NCBI GenBank assembly: GCA_025059075.1
Contig: JANXDZ010000003.1
Location: forward strand, 1-64,000
Source: Sulfolobales archaeon
GTDB lineage: Archaea > Thermoproteota > Thermoprotei_A > Sulfolobales > Desulfurococcaceae
Direction of reading: 5' to 3'
Length of the DNA stretch: 64,000 bases
Part shown: positions 1 through 8,896 of the stretch, piece after piece
How the letters are laid out: every line of letters begins with the position of its first letter
How positions within the stretch are numbered: the stretch's first letter is position 1
Program-made: the position numbers and the translations under genes
Notes under the pieces: generated by a model
Database searches by the model: none
Told to the model about the DNA's origin: nothing
Seen by the model: only the letters and a program-made list of their open reading frames with translations

Positions 1-529
1 CTTCCTCGATCTCGGCGGCACTAGATCCTAGGGGTTTCTTCAGGCATGAAACAGCTCCAATAGATGGATCAGATAGTAGCTCCACAACCTTAGTTAATGC
101 ATTGCTGGGCCAAAGAGCATCGGCATCAGCTATAACTACGACTTCGCCGCTGGCTTCCCTAAGGGCTCTATTCAATGCAGCTGCCTTACCCCTTCTCTCA
201 CTCTCTCTAATTAAAATAAGCCTTAGGTCTTTGTGTTTAGAGGACCACTCCTCAACTATTTCAGCCGTTCCATCAGTGCTTGCGCTATCAACCACTATTA
301 CCTCCATGAATTCTTTTGAGTAGTCCTGCTCATAGATGTTGTTGAGCCTTTCCCCAATGACCTTGGCCTCGTTGTATGTCGGTATGATGATCGTTACCTT
401 CGGCTTATAGCTTTCATCAACTTTTATATTCCATGGTTTAGGAAGCCACTTAGTTTTAGCATATAGATAGTAGGCTATTGGAACTCCAAAGTGTATGCTA
501 GCTAATAGTAGAGCTAGTGCATCCAGCAC
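1..529 (-). CDS. Family 2 glycosyltransferase, membrane-associated (3' end outside window)
   Basis: This reading frame is open to the window edge, so only the first 176 residues are seen. It starts at GTG (527-529) with an in-frame TGA just upstream, so the start is well fixed. A hydrophobic N-terminal segment of about 20 residues is followed by a GT-A fold: IIPTYNEAKVIGERL, then VIVVDSASTDGTAEI, then GKAAALNRAL and the DxD-like VIADADALW. These are the nucleotide- and metal-binding motifs of GT2 enzymes, which transfer sugars from NDP-sugars to lipid or polysaccharide acceptors at the membrane. The acceptor is unknown. It lies downstream of another GT2 gene in the same direction, so both may act on cell-surface glycans. 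Confidence 0.85.
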   Translation of the reverse strand, partial: MLDALALLLASIHFGVPIAYYLYAKTKWLPKPWNIKVDESYKPKVTIIIPTYNEAKVIGERLNNIYEQDYSKEFMEVIVVDSASTDGTAEIVEEWSSKHKDLRLILIRESERRGKAAALNRALREASGEVVVIADADALWPSNALTKVVELLSDPSIGAVSCLKKPLGSSAAEIEE

Positions 530-536
530 ACTTCAT

Positions 537-641
537 CTATCCATGTCTTAGGTAATTGAATAACGCTTCATAGTAATTGCCTACATCGAGCTCTAAGCCC
601 TTCTTCACATGGAGGTACATCAATTCACGGATGCTTCCCAT
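537..641 (-). CDS. Small ORF (34 aa) between two glycosyltransferase genes
   Basis: ATG at 639-641 opens a 34-codon frame whose stop is followed by the glycosyltransferase GTG at 527-529. The peptide is helix-forming (SIRELMYLHVKKGLELDV). The frame is in phase with the upstream 503-aa gene: after that gene's TGA (684-686) there are about 15 sense codons before this ATG, including a possible TTG start. It may be a small protein of the operon, or a tail that was once joined to the upstream gene. No family recognised. Confidence 0.35.
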   Translation of the reverse strand: MGSIRELMYLHVKKGLELDVGNYYEALFNYLRHG

Positions 642-683
642 AGAACTCAAATACCGTTGTATGCTGTGCTTAAAGCACAGAGC

Positions 684-2195
684 TCATTGCCTAAGGTTTC
701 TGCCAATCATGTATTGAATGACTCTTCTCTCCATCCTCTTTAGCATTAGGGATATTGTAGCTACAGCTAATCCCTGGAGGCCTGCTATGAAGAGTATTAG
801 TCCAAGCCATGACCAGCCTATAGACCACGTTCCATAGAGATGCCTTAACATAAGTTGCTGTAGGAGTATTACTGCTCCAGGAATAGCTAGTAGAGCTACT
901 AAAGTAGATAGAATGAAGACTGGGTTGTATAGCCACATAACTCTTACAGCAGCCATAATTATTCTAAAGCCATCTCTCCAAGTCTTAAGCTTCCCCCTCC
1001 CAATGCGCTTCCTATAGCTTACTGGAACCTCCATTACTCTGCCAAACGACGTTACTTGACCAACTATATCTACTTCAACGTCGAATCCAGTTGAAGTTAT
1101 TTCAAGCATTCTAGCTATATCAGTCCTTAAGAGATACATTCCACTACAAGGATCCCTTATGCGCTTTCCAAACATTAAGCTAAAGGCTAAGCTTATGGCT
1201 CTATTCCCAATTCTGTGGAGAAACGGTATGTTCTCCCTATTAGATCTATATCCTATTACTTCATCATAACTCCACGCATGCTTTAAGAGGCGCTCTATAT
1301 CCCTAGGATCATAAGTACTGTCTCCATCCATTACTAAAATGTATGGTGTTGAAACTCTCTCTATAGCTGTTGCAATAGCTCCAGCTTTTCCAACACCTCT
1401 CTGGTAAACTACTTCAACTCCCCTAGACTTAGCTACTTCAACAGTTCTATCAGTAGAGTAGCCGTCTACAATTAGTATATTCCTATATCCTTCAGCAACT
1501 ACTTCATCTATAACTAAACCTATGCTCTCCTCCTCATTTAACGTAGGTATGACTACAGTAACCATGTCTTTAGTAATTAATCCACCTACATTACTTAAGC
1601 TAGGAGTATCAGTAATGCTTCTCAGCGGGCTTCCTCCGCCTTCTTCAATTCCCCTAAGCCCGCTGCCTAAACTAGAGGTCTTTAGTGAATCCCTAATCCT
1701 AATGAGTAGTGGAGTAGAGATTAGTAGAAGCGATATAAAGAATCCACTGCTCGTAAAGAGTGGAGCATCAAGTAGCTCAATTGGTGTAAAGACTGTTTGA
1801 ACATCAGATACTTCTAGCGAAGTCTTTAACTTAAAGCCGTCAATAGATGTAGAGAGCCTTCCATCAATGTTAATCCACAAGCTCCTATTTAAAACAGGGT
1901 AGAGTATTGGCGTATATGCCTGAAAAAGATCCATTAATGGATGGCTTAAGACTGATAGAAAGCATAGGAGCACTAAGCTAAAGTAATTTCGTTGAAGAAT
2001 GTAGACAACGAGCATTATTGGTAGCCACACTAAGCCTAGAACTATGATAGAGTGACTCACCGATCTATGGATGTGGAGCAATACATCAAGATCTGGGAGT
2101 AGAGCTAAGAGCGATAGCATTAGAGCTCTCTTAACCCCCAGCCAAGGTGTTGAAAGAGAGAATATAACTGAGAAATGTAGAGCTGGCTCAGGCAC
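684..2195 (-). CDS. Fusion of YdjM/DUF457-type membrane domain with a DPMS-like GT2 glycosyltransferase
   Basis: 503 residues. The first ~160 residues are hydrophobic and carry PDLD (34-37) and HRSVSHS (43-49), the Asp/His signature of the YdjM/DUF457 family of predicted membrane-bound metal-dependent hydrolases. From about residue 210 there is a GT2 domain: VTVVIPTLNEEESIGLVI, ILIVDGYSTDRT, RGVGKAGAIA and the DxD-like MDGDSTYDP, closest in style to dolichol-phosphate mannose/glucose synthases. Two membrane segments close the protein (about 435-490). The predicted role is sugar transfer to a polyprenyl phosphate at the membrane. The function of the fused N-terminal domain is unknown. I keep the start at MPEPALHF because the hydrophobic domain begins right after it. 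Confidence 0.8.
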   Translation of the reverse strand: MPEPALHFSVIFSLSTPWLGVKRALMLSLLALLPDLDVLLHIHRSVSHSIIVLGLVWLPIMLVVYILQRNYFSLVLLCFLSVLSHPLMDLFQAYTPILYPVLNRSLWINIDGRLSTSIDGFKLKTSLEVSDVQTVFTPIELLDAPLFTSSGFFISLLLISTPLLIRIRDSLKTSSLGSGLRGIEEGGGSPLRSITDTPSLSNVGGLITKDMVTVVIPTLNEEESIGLVIDEVVAEGYRNILIVDGYSTDRTVEVAKSRGVEVVYQRGVGKAGAIATAIERVSTPYILVMDGDSTYDPRDIERLLKHAWSYDEVIGYRSNRENIPFLHRIGNRAISLAFSLMFGKRIRDPCSGMYLLRTDIARMLEITSTGFDVEVDIVGQVTSFGRVMEVPVSYRKRIGRGKLKTWRDGFRIIMAAVRVMWLYNPVFILSTLVALLAIPGAVILLQQLMLRHLYGTWSIGWSWLGLILFIAGLQGLAVATISLMLKRMERRVIQYMIGRNLRQ

Positions 2196-2274
2196 ACTCC
2201 TTACCTAATACCCCAATGCCTATAGCTACTCCCACTCCTTCAACTCATCCCCACAGTGAGCTAGTTGACGAAAG

Positions 2275-2745
2275 CTAGCCCAGTATCTTCAGCCAACTAG
2301 GTAGATTCATGTAGCTTATGCCTAGAGCTATTAATTGCTTAAAGCTCCCCAGTGCTTCAAGCATGCCCTGCCTAAATGCATATAGGACTCCGTAATATAC
2401 TGCTTTACCTCTAGTTGTGTAGAGCTCTATATCAATCATTAATTCAAGCAATATATTCCTCAAGACTCTTGACTTAACTAAGGGGAGGAACCTACATGCC
2501 CTAAGGAGGGCGCGGGAGACTGCTGGAAGCCTCCTCCAAGCCCCAACTCTATGAGCCTTCCTCAAGTAGTATTCAATGAGTCCACGGGTTAGTGGAGAAC
2601 CACTAGCTATAAGCTCCCTTAACTTCAATCTAGCGATTCTTTGAGCAAACTCACTGGAGCCCGCTTTCTCAAGTAATCCAGCTATTTCTTCAGCTAAATG
2701 AGGCAATCCAGCAGCCTCCACAGTAAATAGGATATCTCTCTCCAC
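2275..2745 (-). CDS. Hypothetical alpha-helical protein (156 aa)
   Basis: Not recognised. The 156-residue product is rich in Leu, Ala and Arg and appears entirely helical, with a basic middle (RKAHRVGAWRRLPAVSRALL) and no clear membrane span, Cys pair or nucleotide-binding motif. It is followed on the same strand by the glycosyltransferase genes with a gap of about 80 bases, and preceded by a 220-base spacer with no gene. Codon use matches the neighbours, so I consider it a real gene of unknown function. Confidence 0.6.
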   Translation of the reverse strand: MERDILFTVEAAGLPHLAEEIAGLLEKAGSSEFAQRIARLKLRELIASGSPLTRGLIEYYLRKAHRVGAWRRLPAVSRALLRACRFLPLVKSRVLRNILLELMIDIELYTTRGKAVYYGVLYAFRQGMLEALGSFKQLIALGISYMNLPSWLKILG

Positions 2746-2965
2746 TAAGTATAGATGGGGGATTTATAAAAGCATTACTGTAAACTCTATTAACATAAAC
2801 CCACTCTTCATGAACTTCACTTAGCCACCCTCCAATAATGTAGAGCTAGCTCTAGTTCAAGCTCAGCATAAGCAATTGCTGTAATTACGTAGACTTTCTC
2901 TAAGAATTCCTAGCTAACGGTGTTGATTTAATTCTTGTACAAAGTCGCTTTATTTAAGGAAGTGT

Positions 2966-3607
2966 TTACTGAGCTTTCGTAAATAAGGGGGATATAACTA
3001 TCGCTGGCTTCATTCCTCCCGACTCACTCGGTATCATTAATAGCTTTGACTTATATACTTCTACTTTCCTAAGTGGATATATTTTATGGGCTTTTTCAAA
3101 TATTTCCTGCGAGATCTTGCCGAATACCATTGCTTGCACAGCTTCATCAAAACTCATTTGAGGTATCTGCATTGATAAGTGTTCGTATATAGCTTTCCTT
3201 ATAGATCTCTTCTGGCTAGACTTACATCTATAGCTAGTTAAAGCTACTGTATTTACTCTAATTTTATAGCTATCCTTTGTAACTAAATCCACTATGCAAG
3301 CTACTTTACTGCTCTTACGCCTAATTAAGCTCCTCATGTAGTCTCTAGAGAGTTCGTGGCCTCTAAACCTAGTTAATGCTCTATCACCATCTACATCTAT
3401 TACTTGGAAGTAGAGGTGTACGTGTACTTGAGTTAAGTCACCAGTTATATCGTATAGCGTGACTTCTATAGTCCTCCCCACGAGCTTCAATGGATCGTCT
3501 GCTGGAGTAGTTCCAACAACTATGCTTCCAAAAGCTTGTGGAGCAACTACTTGATACCACTTCTTCAACCTCCACTTATCCTTAACTTTAGCAGCTCTAG
3601 CCGACAT
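2966..3607 (-). CDS. rps3ae: 30S ribosomal protein eS1 (S3Ae)
   Basis: 213 residues, the normal size for archaeal eS1. The basic N-terminus (KVKDKWRLKKWYQVVAP), then GRTIEVTLYDITGDLTQVHV, RFRGHELSRDYMRSLIRRKSS and the C-terminal KAHKIYPLRKVEVYKSKLL are characteristic of the family. It binds the small ribosomal subunit near the platform and mRNA exit, and is specific to archaea and eukaryotes. It is transcribed alone, with gene-free DNA of about 220 and 180 bases on either side. Confidence 0.96.
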   Translation of the reverse strand: MSARAAKVKDKWRLKKWYQVVAPQAFGSIVVGTTPADDPLKLVGRTIEVTLYDITGDLTQVHVHLYFQVIDVDGDRALTRFRGHELSRDYMRSLIRRKSSKVACIVDLVTKDSYKIRVNTVALTSYRCKSSQKRSIRKAIYEHLSMQIPQMSFDEAVQAMVFGKISQEIFEKAHKIYPLRKVEVYKSKLLMIPSESGGMKPAIVISPLFTKAQ

Positions 3608-3766
3608 TCCTAGACACCGCCTTTATAGCCGCTAACCATCCATACAGGGAGGAGGTTAATAAATCCCTCTTCAATCTTCATTAACTCCACGTAGCTGTCA
3701 ATAACTAGCTCCTATACATCAACTCACTGTCCTAAGGCTGTGGAATGCCTGGGAGTGTATAAGGAT

Positions 3767-3777
3767 AAAAATTTATA
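3767..3777 (+). promoter_or_regulatory. TATA box upstream of the glmU-like gene
   Basis: The run AAAAATTTATA matches the archaeal TATA element. With a TATA-to-start distance of about 26 bases, transcription would begin near 3800. That is downstream of the ATG at 3791 and just before the ATG at 3815, so it decides the start of the next gene. Confidence 0.55.
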
Positions 3778-3814
3778 GTGGAATCAATTTATGGATACTC
3801 CAAGTGGCTTAGCC

Positions 3815-5140
3815 ATGAAGGCTATTTTACTTGCTGCTGGAAGAGGTGAGAGGCTTAAGCCTATAACTGAGACTAGGCCTAAGCCACTTATACCAGTGCT
3901 CTGTAAACCCCTCATACACTGGCACTTAGACTACTTACTGAACATAGTTGAGCAACTGGATGAAGTAATTGTTGTAGCAAGCTATATGAGGAATAGAGTT
4001 GAGGAATGCGTTAGAAGACACGTTCTCTACTCAAAGACGGACGTTAAAGTAATTGACCAGGGGGAGGAGCTTGGAACAGGCCACGCAGTCCTTAAAGGAG
4101 TTGAAGCACTCAGCGTAGATGATGAAGTAATAATTGCTTACTCAGATGTATTCACTACAGACTCAATGATATATAGAAAGCTCCTTGAATCACCGGGTAA
4201 CGTAATCGTTGGAGCTAAGCACTGTGAACCACATAAGTATGGAGTCCTAGTGATTGGAGATGGAGGAGTCCTCAAGGAATTATTTGAAAAACCCACAGAT
4301 CCTCCTACAAACATAGTTAACGCAGGTTTCTATAAGCTTAGAGTAGGAGACATATACAAATACTTACTTAACTTAAAGCCATCTATAAGAGGTGAATATG
4401 AATTTACAGACGCTATATCAATGCTCGTTGAGAATGGAGGTAGAGTAAACGTATTGACTCTAAATGAAGATTGGATTGACGTAGGCTACCCATGGCAATT
4501 ACTTGAAGTACAGAGAATTGCCTTAGATAAATTAGTTAAAGGAGTTGAAGTTAGAGGAACTCTTGAGCCAGGAGCCTCTATACGTGGAGATAAAATACAT
4601 ATTGGAGAAGGATCAGTAGTTCTACCAGGCACATTTATAGAAGGCCCAGTATTCATAGGCAGTGGAGTAACTATAGGCCCAAGCGCTAGGCTCAGGCCAT
4701 ATACAGTGATCTGTGATGGAAGTAGAGTGGGCTTCGCTGTTGAAGTAAAGGAGTCACTAATAATGGAGAATGTAAACGCACTACACTTAGCTTACATAGG
4801 GGATAGCATTATTTGTGAAAACACAAACATAGGGGCTGGATCAATAACTGCTAACCTAAGGTTTGATGAAGCTCCAGTAAAAGTCTCAGTGAGGGGCGAG
4901 AGGCTGAGCAGTGGTAGAAGGAAGTTTGGAGCAATAGTAGGTGGAGGAGTGAGGATAGGAGTCAATGTATCAATAATGCCTGGAGTAAAGATAGGCTCCT
5001 ACAGCTGGATAGAGCCAGGATCAGTTGTAGCAAGAGACGTCCCCCCAAGATCTTTCTTAAGAGTTAAGGCAGAATACTATATAGAAGAGCTTGTAGAAGA
5101 AGTCAGTGAGAAGGGTAGGATTAATGAAGATGAGCATTGA
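3815..5140 (+). CDS. glmU: Bifunctional sugar-1-phosphate nucleotidylyltransferase/acetyltransferase (GlmU-like)
   Basis: N-terminal Rossmann-like pyrophosphorylase domain with the full signature LAAGRGERLKPITETRPK, followed after about residue 230 by a left-handed beta-helix of hexapeptide repeats (IGEGSVVLPG, FIGSGVTIGPSA, TNIGAGSITAN). Archaeal homologues such as Sulfolobus ST0452 acetylate GlcN-1-P and uridylylate GlcNAc-1-P to make UDP-GlcNAc. The more upstream ATG (3791) lies before the predicted transcription start, and MKAILLAAG at 3815 is the family's usual N-terminus. The next gene overlaps its end by 17 bases, so they are probably co-transcribed. A second, diverged copy lies at 33.6-34.8 kb next to glmS. 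Confidence 0.88.
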   Translation: MKAILLAAGRGERLKPITETRPKPLIPVLCKPLIHWHLDYLLNIVEQLDEVIVVASYMRNRVEECVRRHVLYSKTDVKVIDQGEELGTGHAVLKGVEALSVDDEVIIAYSDVFTTDSMIYRKLLESPGNVIVGAKHCEPHKYGVLVIGDGGVLKELFEKPTDPPTNIVNAGFYKLRVGDIYKYLLNLKPSIRGEYEFTDAISMLVENGGRVNVLTLNEDWIDVGYPWQLLEVQRIALDKLVKGVEVRGTLEPGASIRGDKIHIGEGSVVLPGTFIEGPVFIGSGVTIGPSARLRPYTVICDGSRVGFAVEVKESLIMENVNALHLAYIGDSIICENTNIGAGSITANLRFDEAPVKVSVRGERLSSGRRKFGAIVGGGVRIGVNVSIMPGVKIGSYSWIEPGSVVARDVPPRSFLRVKAEYYIEELVEEVSEKGRINEDEH

Positions 5141-5492
5141 TGAATTCAAGAAGAAGTACCCTCACTTAGCGAAGGAAATCCTAGATGAATCAAGCGATAG
5201 AAGTAGCTCAAGCATAACTGTTAGATTTAAAGGAACATACGTTGATCCATGGCATAACTACATCCCAGGCCCATTGGACTACTTGAGGAGGGCTAAGAGC
5301 GTTGAAGAAGCACTGAGAGTAATAGAGTACTTGGAGAAGCGCGGTGAAATAAGTAGTGATGAAGCCAGTGAGTATAGAGAGAAGTTGTTTAAAGAAGGCT
5401 TAGATGCATTTGGCCCAAGGAAGGAGGAGAACTACTACTATAGGAAGGCCGTAGAGTACTGGAGGAAGCTCATCAACAGTAGCCAGAGCTAG
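5124..5492 (+). CDS. Conserved archaeal protein, DUF2095-like
   Basis: About 122 residues beginning MKMSIDEFKKKYPHLAKEI. The central YLRRAKSVEEALRVIEYL and RGEISSDEASEYREKL form a charged helical protein without Cys pairs, membrane spans or catalytic motifs. The layout resembles the archaeal DUF2095 family, whose function is unknown; I assign this from memory of the family's N-terminus. It overlaps the GlmU-like gene by 17 bases and so is translationally linked to it. The longer start at 5106 is less likely because it adds a short basic leader not typical of the family. Confidence 0.65.
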   Translation: MKMSIDEFKKKYPHLAKEILDESSDRSSSSITVRFKGTYVDPWHNYIPGPLDYLRRAKSVEEALRVIEYLEKRGEISSDEASEYREKLFKEGLDAFGPRKEENYYYRKAVEYWRKLINSSQS

Positions 5493-6715
5493 CTGTGTGC
5501 TGCTGCAGCAACTACTTTAACTACGTCTCCATCCCTCAATAAATAGCCTTCCCCAATTCTCTCACCACTTCTAGCATTTACTGCATATAGAAATGTTTCC
5601 CCAAGCTCACTGTGTATCATGTATGCTAGCTCTCTAGCAGTAGTCCCCTTGCTAACTATGTATGCATCTGGAAGCACATTGCCATGGTGATCTGTGAACT
5701 TCCTGTAATCCTCCACTGGGTAGACTACTATTTGGCTTAATGCATTAAATATAGCTGATTCAAGTACTTGCTGTACTCCAGTGCTGCCGTAGATGCTTAA
5801 AACATTTTCATCAATTAACTTAAGTGCTTTCCTAAATGCTTCAGGGATACTAGTGCCTATGACTTTATAGGAGCTCTCCCCTGGGACGTACTCTATGTAG
5901 TTCCTCTTAGAGGCTTCCTTAAGAATGTATTCCGCAAGGCTGCTGACTGGATATACGTATTCCCCAAATAACTCCTTCAATCTATCTACATTCCCTCTAG
6001 CTATAGGTATGTCGACTTTATTAGCTGCAATAACTATTGGCTTAGACAACCTCCTCAGTATTCGTGAGAAAGACTCTACATCCTCCTTACTCCACGAGCC
6101 CACCCTCTTATCCTCAAGGCCTGCTTCTTTAACTGCATTGACTACGTGAGCTCTCCTTATCGATAGGCCTGATAAGTTTTGTGCAAGTAGATCCAATGGA
6201 TCTTTTGCTGTAAGAATGTATCTAGATACTTTCTCCACTACTCTCAGAACTACGCTGCTAAACCATAGATCTACTTCATTCTGTATTAGCCTAGCTTCTT
6301 CAACTGGATCGTAGGAGCCTGGTTGAACTGGGTTTCCATTTGGATCAGTTGAGCCACTTGCATCAACTATGTGTATCAATACGTCTGCTTGCCTTAAGTC
6401 ATCCATGAATTTGTTTCCAAGCCCTCTACCACTACTTGATCCTGGCACTAGTCCAGCTACATCAATTACTTTCACTGGTATGAACCTAGTTCCACTTATG
6501 CAGAAACCCGTCCTAGGGCTACACTTTACTCCTAACTCTACTTCAGGGCACTTCTTCCTTACATGTGCTACTCCTACGTTAGGCTTTATAGTTGTAAAAG
6601 GCCTATTGCTTATTTCAACGGGTATCATAGTTAGTGAAGCGAAGAAAGTTGACTTACCTACGTTAGTCTTGCCAATTACTCCAACAATTCTCTCTGGAGG
6701 AGGCACTTTAATCAA
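5489..6715 (-). CDS. OBG/YchF-related GTPase with TGS domain
   Basis: 408 residues. G1 is GKTNVGKST, G3 is DVAGLVPG followed by SSGRGLGNKFMDDLRQADVL as in the Obg/YchF family, and G4 is ANKVD. The C-terminal ~80 residues are a TGS domain (IVSKGTTARELAYMIHSEL ... RDGDVVKVV). Archaeal members are ribosome-associated GTPases (COG0012). The gene converges on the DUF2095 gene with a 4-base overlap at 5489-5492. It is long enough to be complete, and the start MIKVPPPERIVGVIGK is typical. Confidence 0.9.
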   Translation of the reverse strand: MIKVPPPERIVGVIGKTNVGKSTFFASLTMIPVEISNRPFTTIKPNVGVAHVRKKCPEVELGVKCSPRTGFCISGTRFIPVKVIDVAGLVPGSSSGRGLGNKFMDDLRQADVLIHIVDASGSTDPNGNPVQPGSYDPVEEARLIQNEVDLWFSSVVLRVVEKVSRYILTAKDPLDLLAQNLSGLSIRRAHVVNAVKEAGLEDKRVGSWSKEDVESFSRILRRLSKPIVIAANKVDIPIARGNVDRLKELFGEYVYPVSSLAEYILKEASKRNYIEYVPGESSYKVIGTSIPEAFRKALKLIDENVLSIYGSTGVQQVLESAIFNALSQIVVYPVEDYRKFTDHHGNVLPDAYIVSKGTTARELAYMIHSELGETFLYAVNARSGERIGEGYLLRDGDVVKVVAAAAHS

Positions 6716-6828
6716 CCAACTGCTGTAGCTACACTCTCATTCCTAGATTAAAACAGTTTATAGACTGACATAAGTTTTTAAACTAATTACTCTGTTGTAG
6801 TATAGGCGATAGACTTAGGGTGTAAGTA

Positions 6829-7488
6829 GTGGCTAAAGGAATGTATCACTACATTGCAGAGCTGTGGAAGAAGCCTAGTGATGGTGAGTTAGGGGCATTA
6901 ATGAAGGAGAGATTGATTAAGTGGAGGAGGCAGCCAGCAGTAGTTAGAGTAGATAAGCCAACTAGAATTGATAGAGCTAGATCGCTTGGATACAAGGCTA
7001 AGCTAGGCTTCATAGTTGTTAGAGTAAGAGTTAGGAAAGGAGGTAGGAGGAAGCCTAGGCCGAATAAGGGGAGGAGGCCTAAGAGAATGGGCGTATATGG
7101 ATATGCTCCAGCGAAGAGCATAAGGCTAATAGCTGAAGAAAGAGCCGCTAGGAAATACCCAAACTTAGAAGTACTCAATAGTTACTACGTTGGAGAAGAC
7201 GGAGTATACAAGTGGTATGAAGTCATATTAGTTGACCCAAACCACCCGGCTGTAAAGAGCAGCAAGGACGTAAACTGGATTACTGGCAAAAGCCATAGGG
7301 GGAGGGTATTTAGAGGGCTCACAAGCGCTGGAAAGAAGATGAGAGGGCTTAGAAAAAGCAGAGGACTCAAATACACAGTTAAACAAAAGTGGAAGAAGAA
7401 GCAGAAAGAGCGCCTACAGAGAAAGAGGCATGAAGCAAGCCGTGGAGCTCCAAGAGGCAGCCCTGAGCAAGCATTTAAAGAAGAGTAA
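6829..7488 (+). CDS. rpl15e: 50S ribosomal protein eL15
   Basis: 219 residues with a GTG start at 6829. [20 protein letters not shown] at the N-terminus and the very basic [20 protein letters not shown] segment are diagnostic of eL15, a core large-subunit protein in archaea and eukaryotes. It ends with an Arg/Lys-rich tail. A T/A-rich promoter element (AAGTTTTTAAACT, about 6772) lies upstream. In many archaea this gene sits beside rnp3 and the COG1325 RNA-binding gene; here those genes follow on the opposite strand after a tRNA. Confidence 0.96.
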   Translation: MAKGMYHYIAELWKKPSDGELGALMKERLIKWRRQPAVVRVDKPTRIDRARSLGYKAKLGFIVVRVRVRKGGRRKPRPNKGRRPKRMGVYGYAPAKSIRLIAEERAARKYPNLEVLNSYYVGEDGVYKWYEVILVDPNHPAVKSSKDVNWITGKSHRGRVFRGLTSAGKKMRGLRKSRGLKYTVKQKWKKKQKERLQRKRHEASRGAPRGSPEQAFKEE

Positions 7489-7582
7489 ACTTTATTCAAA
7501 GTCAATTAAGTAAAAGCCCCCACTCCTCATAGAGCAATCTAAGTGTAGAGAGCCCTCTTCCCTATTTAGAATATAGAAGCAG

Positions 7583-7686
7583 TGCGGGGGGTGGGATTTG
7601 AACCCACGCAGGCCTACGCCAGCGGATCTCCTACACTCAGGGAGGTCTTAAGTCCGCCCCCTTTGGCCATGCTCGGGCACCCCCGC
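7583..7686 (-). tRNA. tRNA-Leu (anticodon UAA) with a 19-nt intron
   Basis: Read on the minus strand, GCGGGGG pairs with CCCCCGC, the T arm is GTGGG-TTCAAAT-CCCAC and the discriminator is A. The anticodon stem GCGGA/TCCGC encloses CTTAAG, then 19 extra bases, then A. The intron therefore sits at the canonical 37/38 position, and its CTCC/GGAG can pair as in a bulge-helix-bulge. Removal gives an 85-nt class II tRNA with anticodon TAA. CCA is not encoded. The body is nearly identical to the tRNA-Leu at 46.6 kb. Confidence 0.93.
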
Positions 7687-7809
7687 TCAACAGTACTACT
7701 GTGTAGATGCTCCTTATAAGTATTAGGAGTTCATCAGCTCGTCGCGAAGTCTTCACTAATCATTCTGGAGCGGCTTCATCATCTACTCCAGCGATATACT
7801 GATACTGCT

Positions 7810-8295
7810 TTATCTAGTTATTGCCTCCATATACTTCCTCGCCTTCCTCAATAAGCCAGTTGTCTTCACTGGCTTAACTATGATCCTCCTCCCCGAGGCT
7901 CCTCTAACCATGGACATTGATGCAATTACGTAGTCTTTAGCTAAGTTATTCGTCCTAACGATCCCCTTCATTAATTCATCGTCATAGGCTATTAACTGAG
8001 GATCAGCTATACTCACTACAGTTGCTCCATAGAGTTCTTTAACAGCCGATCTAATAGCTTCCTCAACTTCATTCCTCAACACTTTTCCATCAGATATCAC
8101 TCTAAAGACTACATACCTCTTCCTCAACTTCTTTGGCTTTCCAGGCTTTTCAAACTCCTTCGAGAGCTTCATTAATAGCTCTCCACGCTTCTTCAACTTC
8201 ACTAAGTTGAGTAGAGTTATAATGGATAGAGCAGCGCTAGCTATTGATAGAGATATAGCTACTGCAATTACAGCCTCCTGGCTAAAGCTTAACAC
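7810..8295 (-). CDS. rnp2: RNase P protein component 2 (Pop5) with N-terminal membrane segment
   Basis: From about residue 58 the sequence is a standard archaeal Pop5/Rpp14 domain: RKRYVVFRVISDGKVLRNEV, AIRSAVKELYGATVVS, KDYVIASMSMVRGASGRRII. It is part of the RNase P holoenzyme that trims tRNA 5' ends. The first ~57 residues are not usual: a hydrophobic helix (AVIAVAISLSIASAALSIIT) and then a Lys/Arg-rich linker. The GTG start at 8295 is preceded by GAGG at a suitable distance and overlaps the rnp3 stop by 14 bases, so the extension seems translated. An internal ATG at residue 42 would remove it. Confidence 0.87.
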   Translation of the reverse strand: MLSFSQEAVIAVAISLSIASAALSIITLLNLVKLKKRGELLMKLSKEFEKPGKPKKLRKRYVVFRVISDGKVLRNEVEEAIRSAVKELYGATVVSIADPQLIAYDDELMKGIVRTNNLAKDYVIASMSMVRGASGRRIIVKPVKTTGLLRKARKYMEAITR

Positions 8296-8896
8296 CCTTC
8301 CTCACCAATATTTCCCTAGGAATAGTTATAAAGCCACTTAGCATGACTACTGGCTCTAGGGAGAGCATTTGTGATAGGAGGAGTGCAATTGACTTAGGGT
8401 AATATAGCTCACTCCAGTCACTGGCTTTACTTGAGAAAACTATTGGTACTTCAATGTGTGCTGCATAAATAAGCCTCCTAATGACTTTAGCTAACGCTCT
8501 TTCACCCATAGTGATTAACTTAAGTGGGAGCTCCACGGGCTTACTGAACCTCTTCATCATTGAGAACTGCTGCTTATCAATGTAGTTCAAAGTCTCTAAG
8601 TCAAGTACTACTGCATCAACTCTACTATCTCGAGCAGCTAGTCTAGCAGCACTAACGCCCAGTGGTCTTACAGAAACTACTATTGACTTGCTAGTAGTTG
8701 AAAGAGCTTTCCTCAACTCAACTTCATTAAGTGAAGTAATGACTTGCTTCTTAACTAGAGTAACTCCATTCATTCTTGTAGAGCTAACTAAGCTCTCCCC
8801 ATCTTCAATTAACAGCGCTCTATAGCCAAGTCTTCTAGCTATAAGCGTTAACTTATCTAACTCAATGGAGCTAACTCCAAAGTCTACGTAACTCAT
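8282..8896 (-). CDS. rnp3: RNase P protein component 3 (Rpp30)
   Basis: 204 residues with the TIM-barrel-like Rpp30 pattern: YVDFGVSS at the start, RRLGYRALLIEDGE, ARDSRVDAVVLDLE and the C-terminal KASDWSELYYPKSIALLLSQ. Rpp30 pairs with Pop5, which is encoded directly downstream with a 14-base overlap, to activate the catalytic RNase P RNA. Its ATG overlaps the stop of the preceding gene by one base, so the three genes form one tight operon. It is slightly shorter than many homologues (about 210-230). Confidence 0.9.
   Translation of the reverse strand: MSYVDFGVSSIELDKLTLIARRLGYRALLIEDGESLVSSTRMNGVTLVKKQVITSLNEVELRKALSTTSKSIVVSVRPLGVSAARLAARDSRVDAVVLDLETLNYIDKQQFSMMKRFSKPVELPLKLITMGERALAKVIRRLIYAAHIEVPIVFSSKASDWSELYYPKSIALLLSQMLSLEPVVMLSGFITIPREILVRKGVKL

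Noticed and set aside
6849-7505. Two minus-strand frames of about 100 codons
   Set aside because: They lie fully antisense to eL15, whose codon use explains them.
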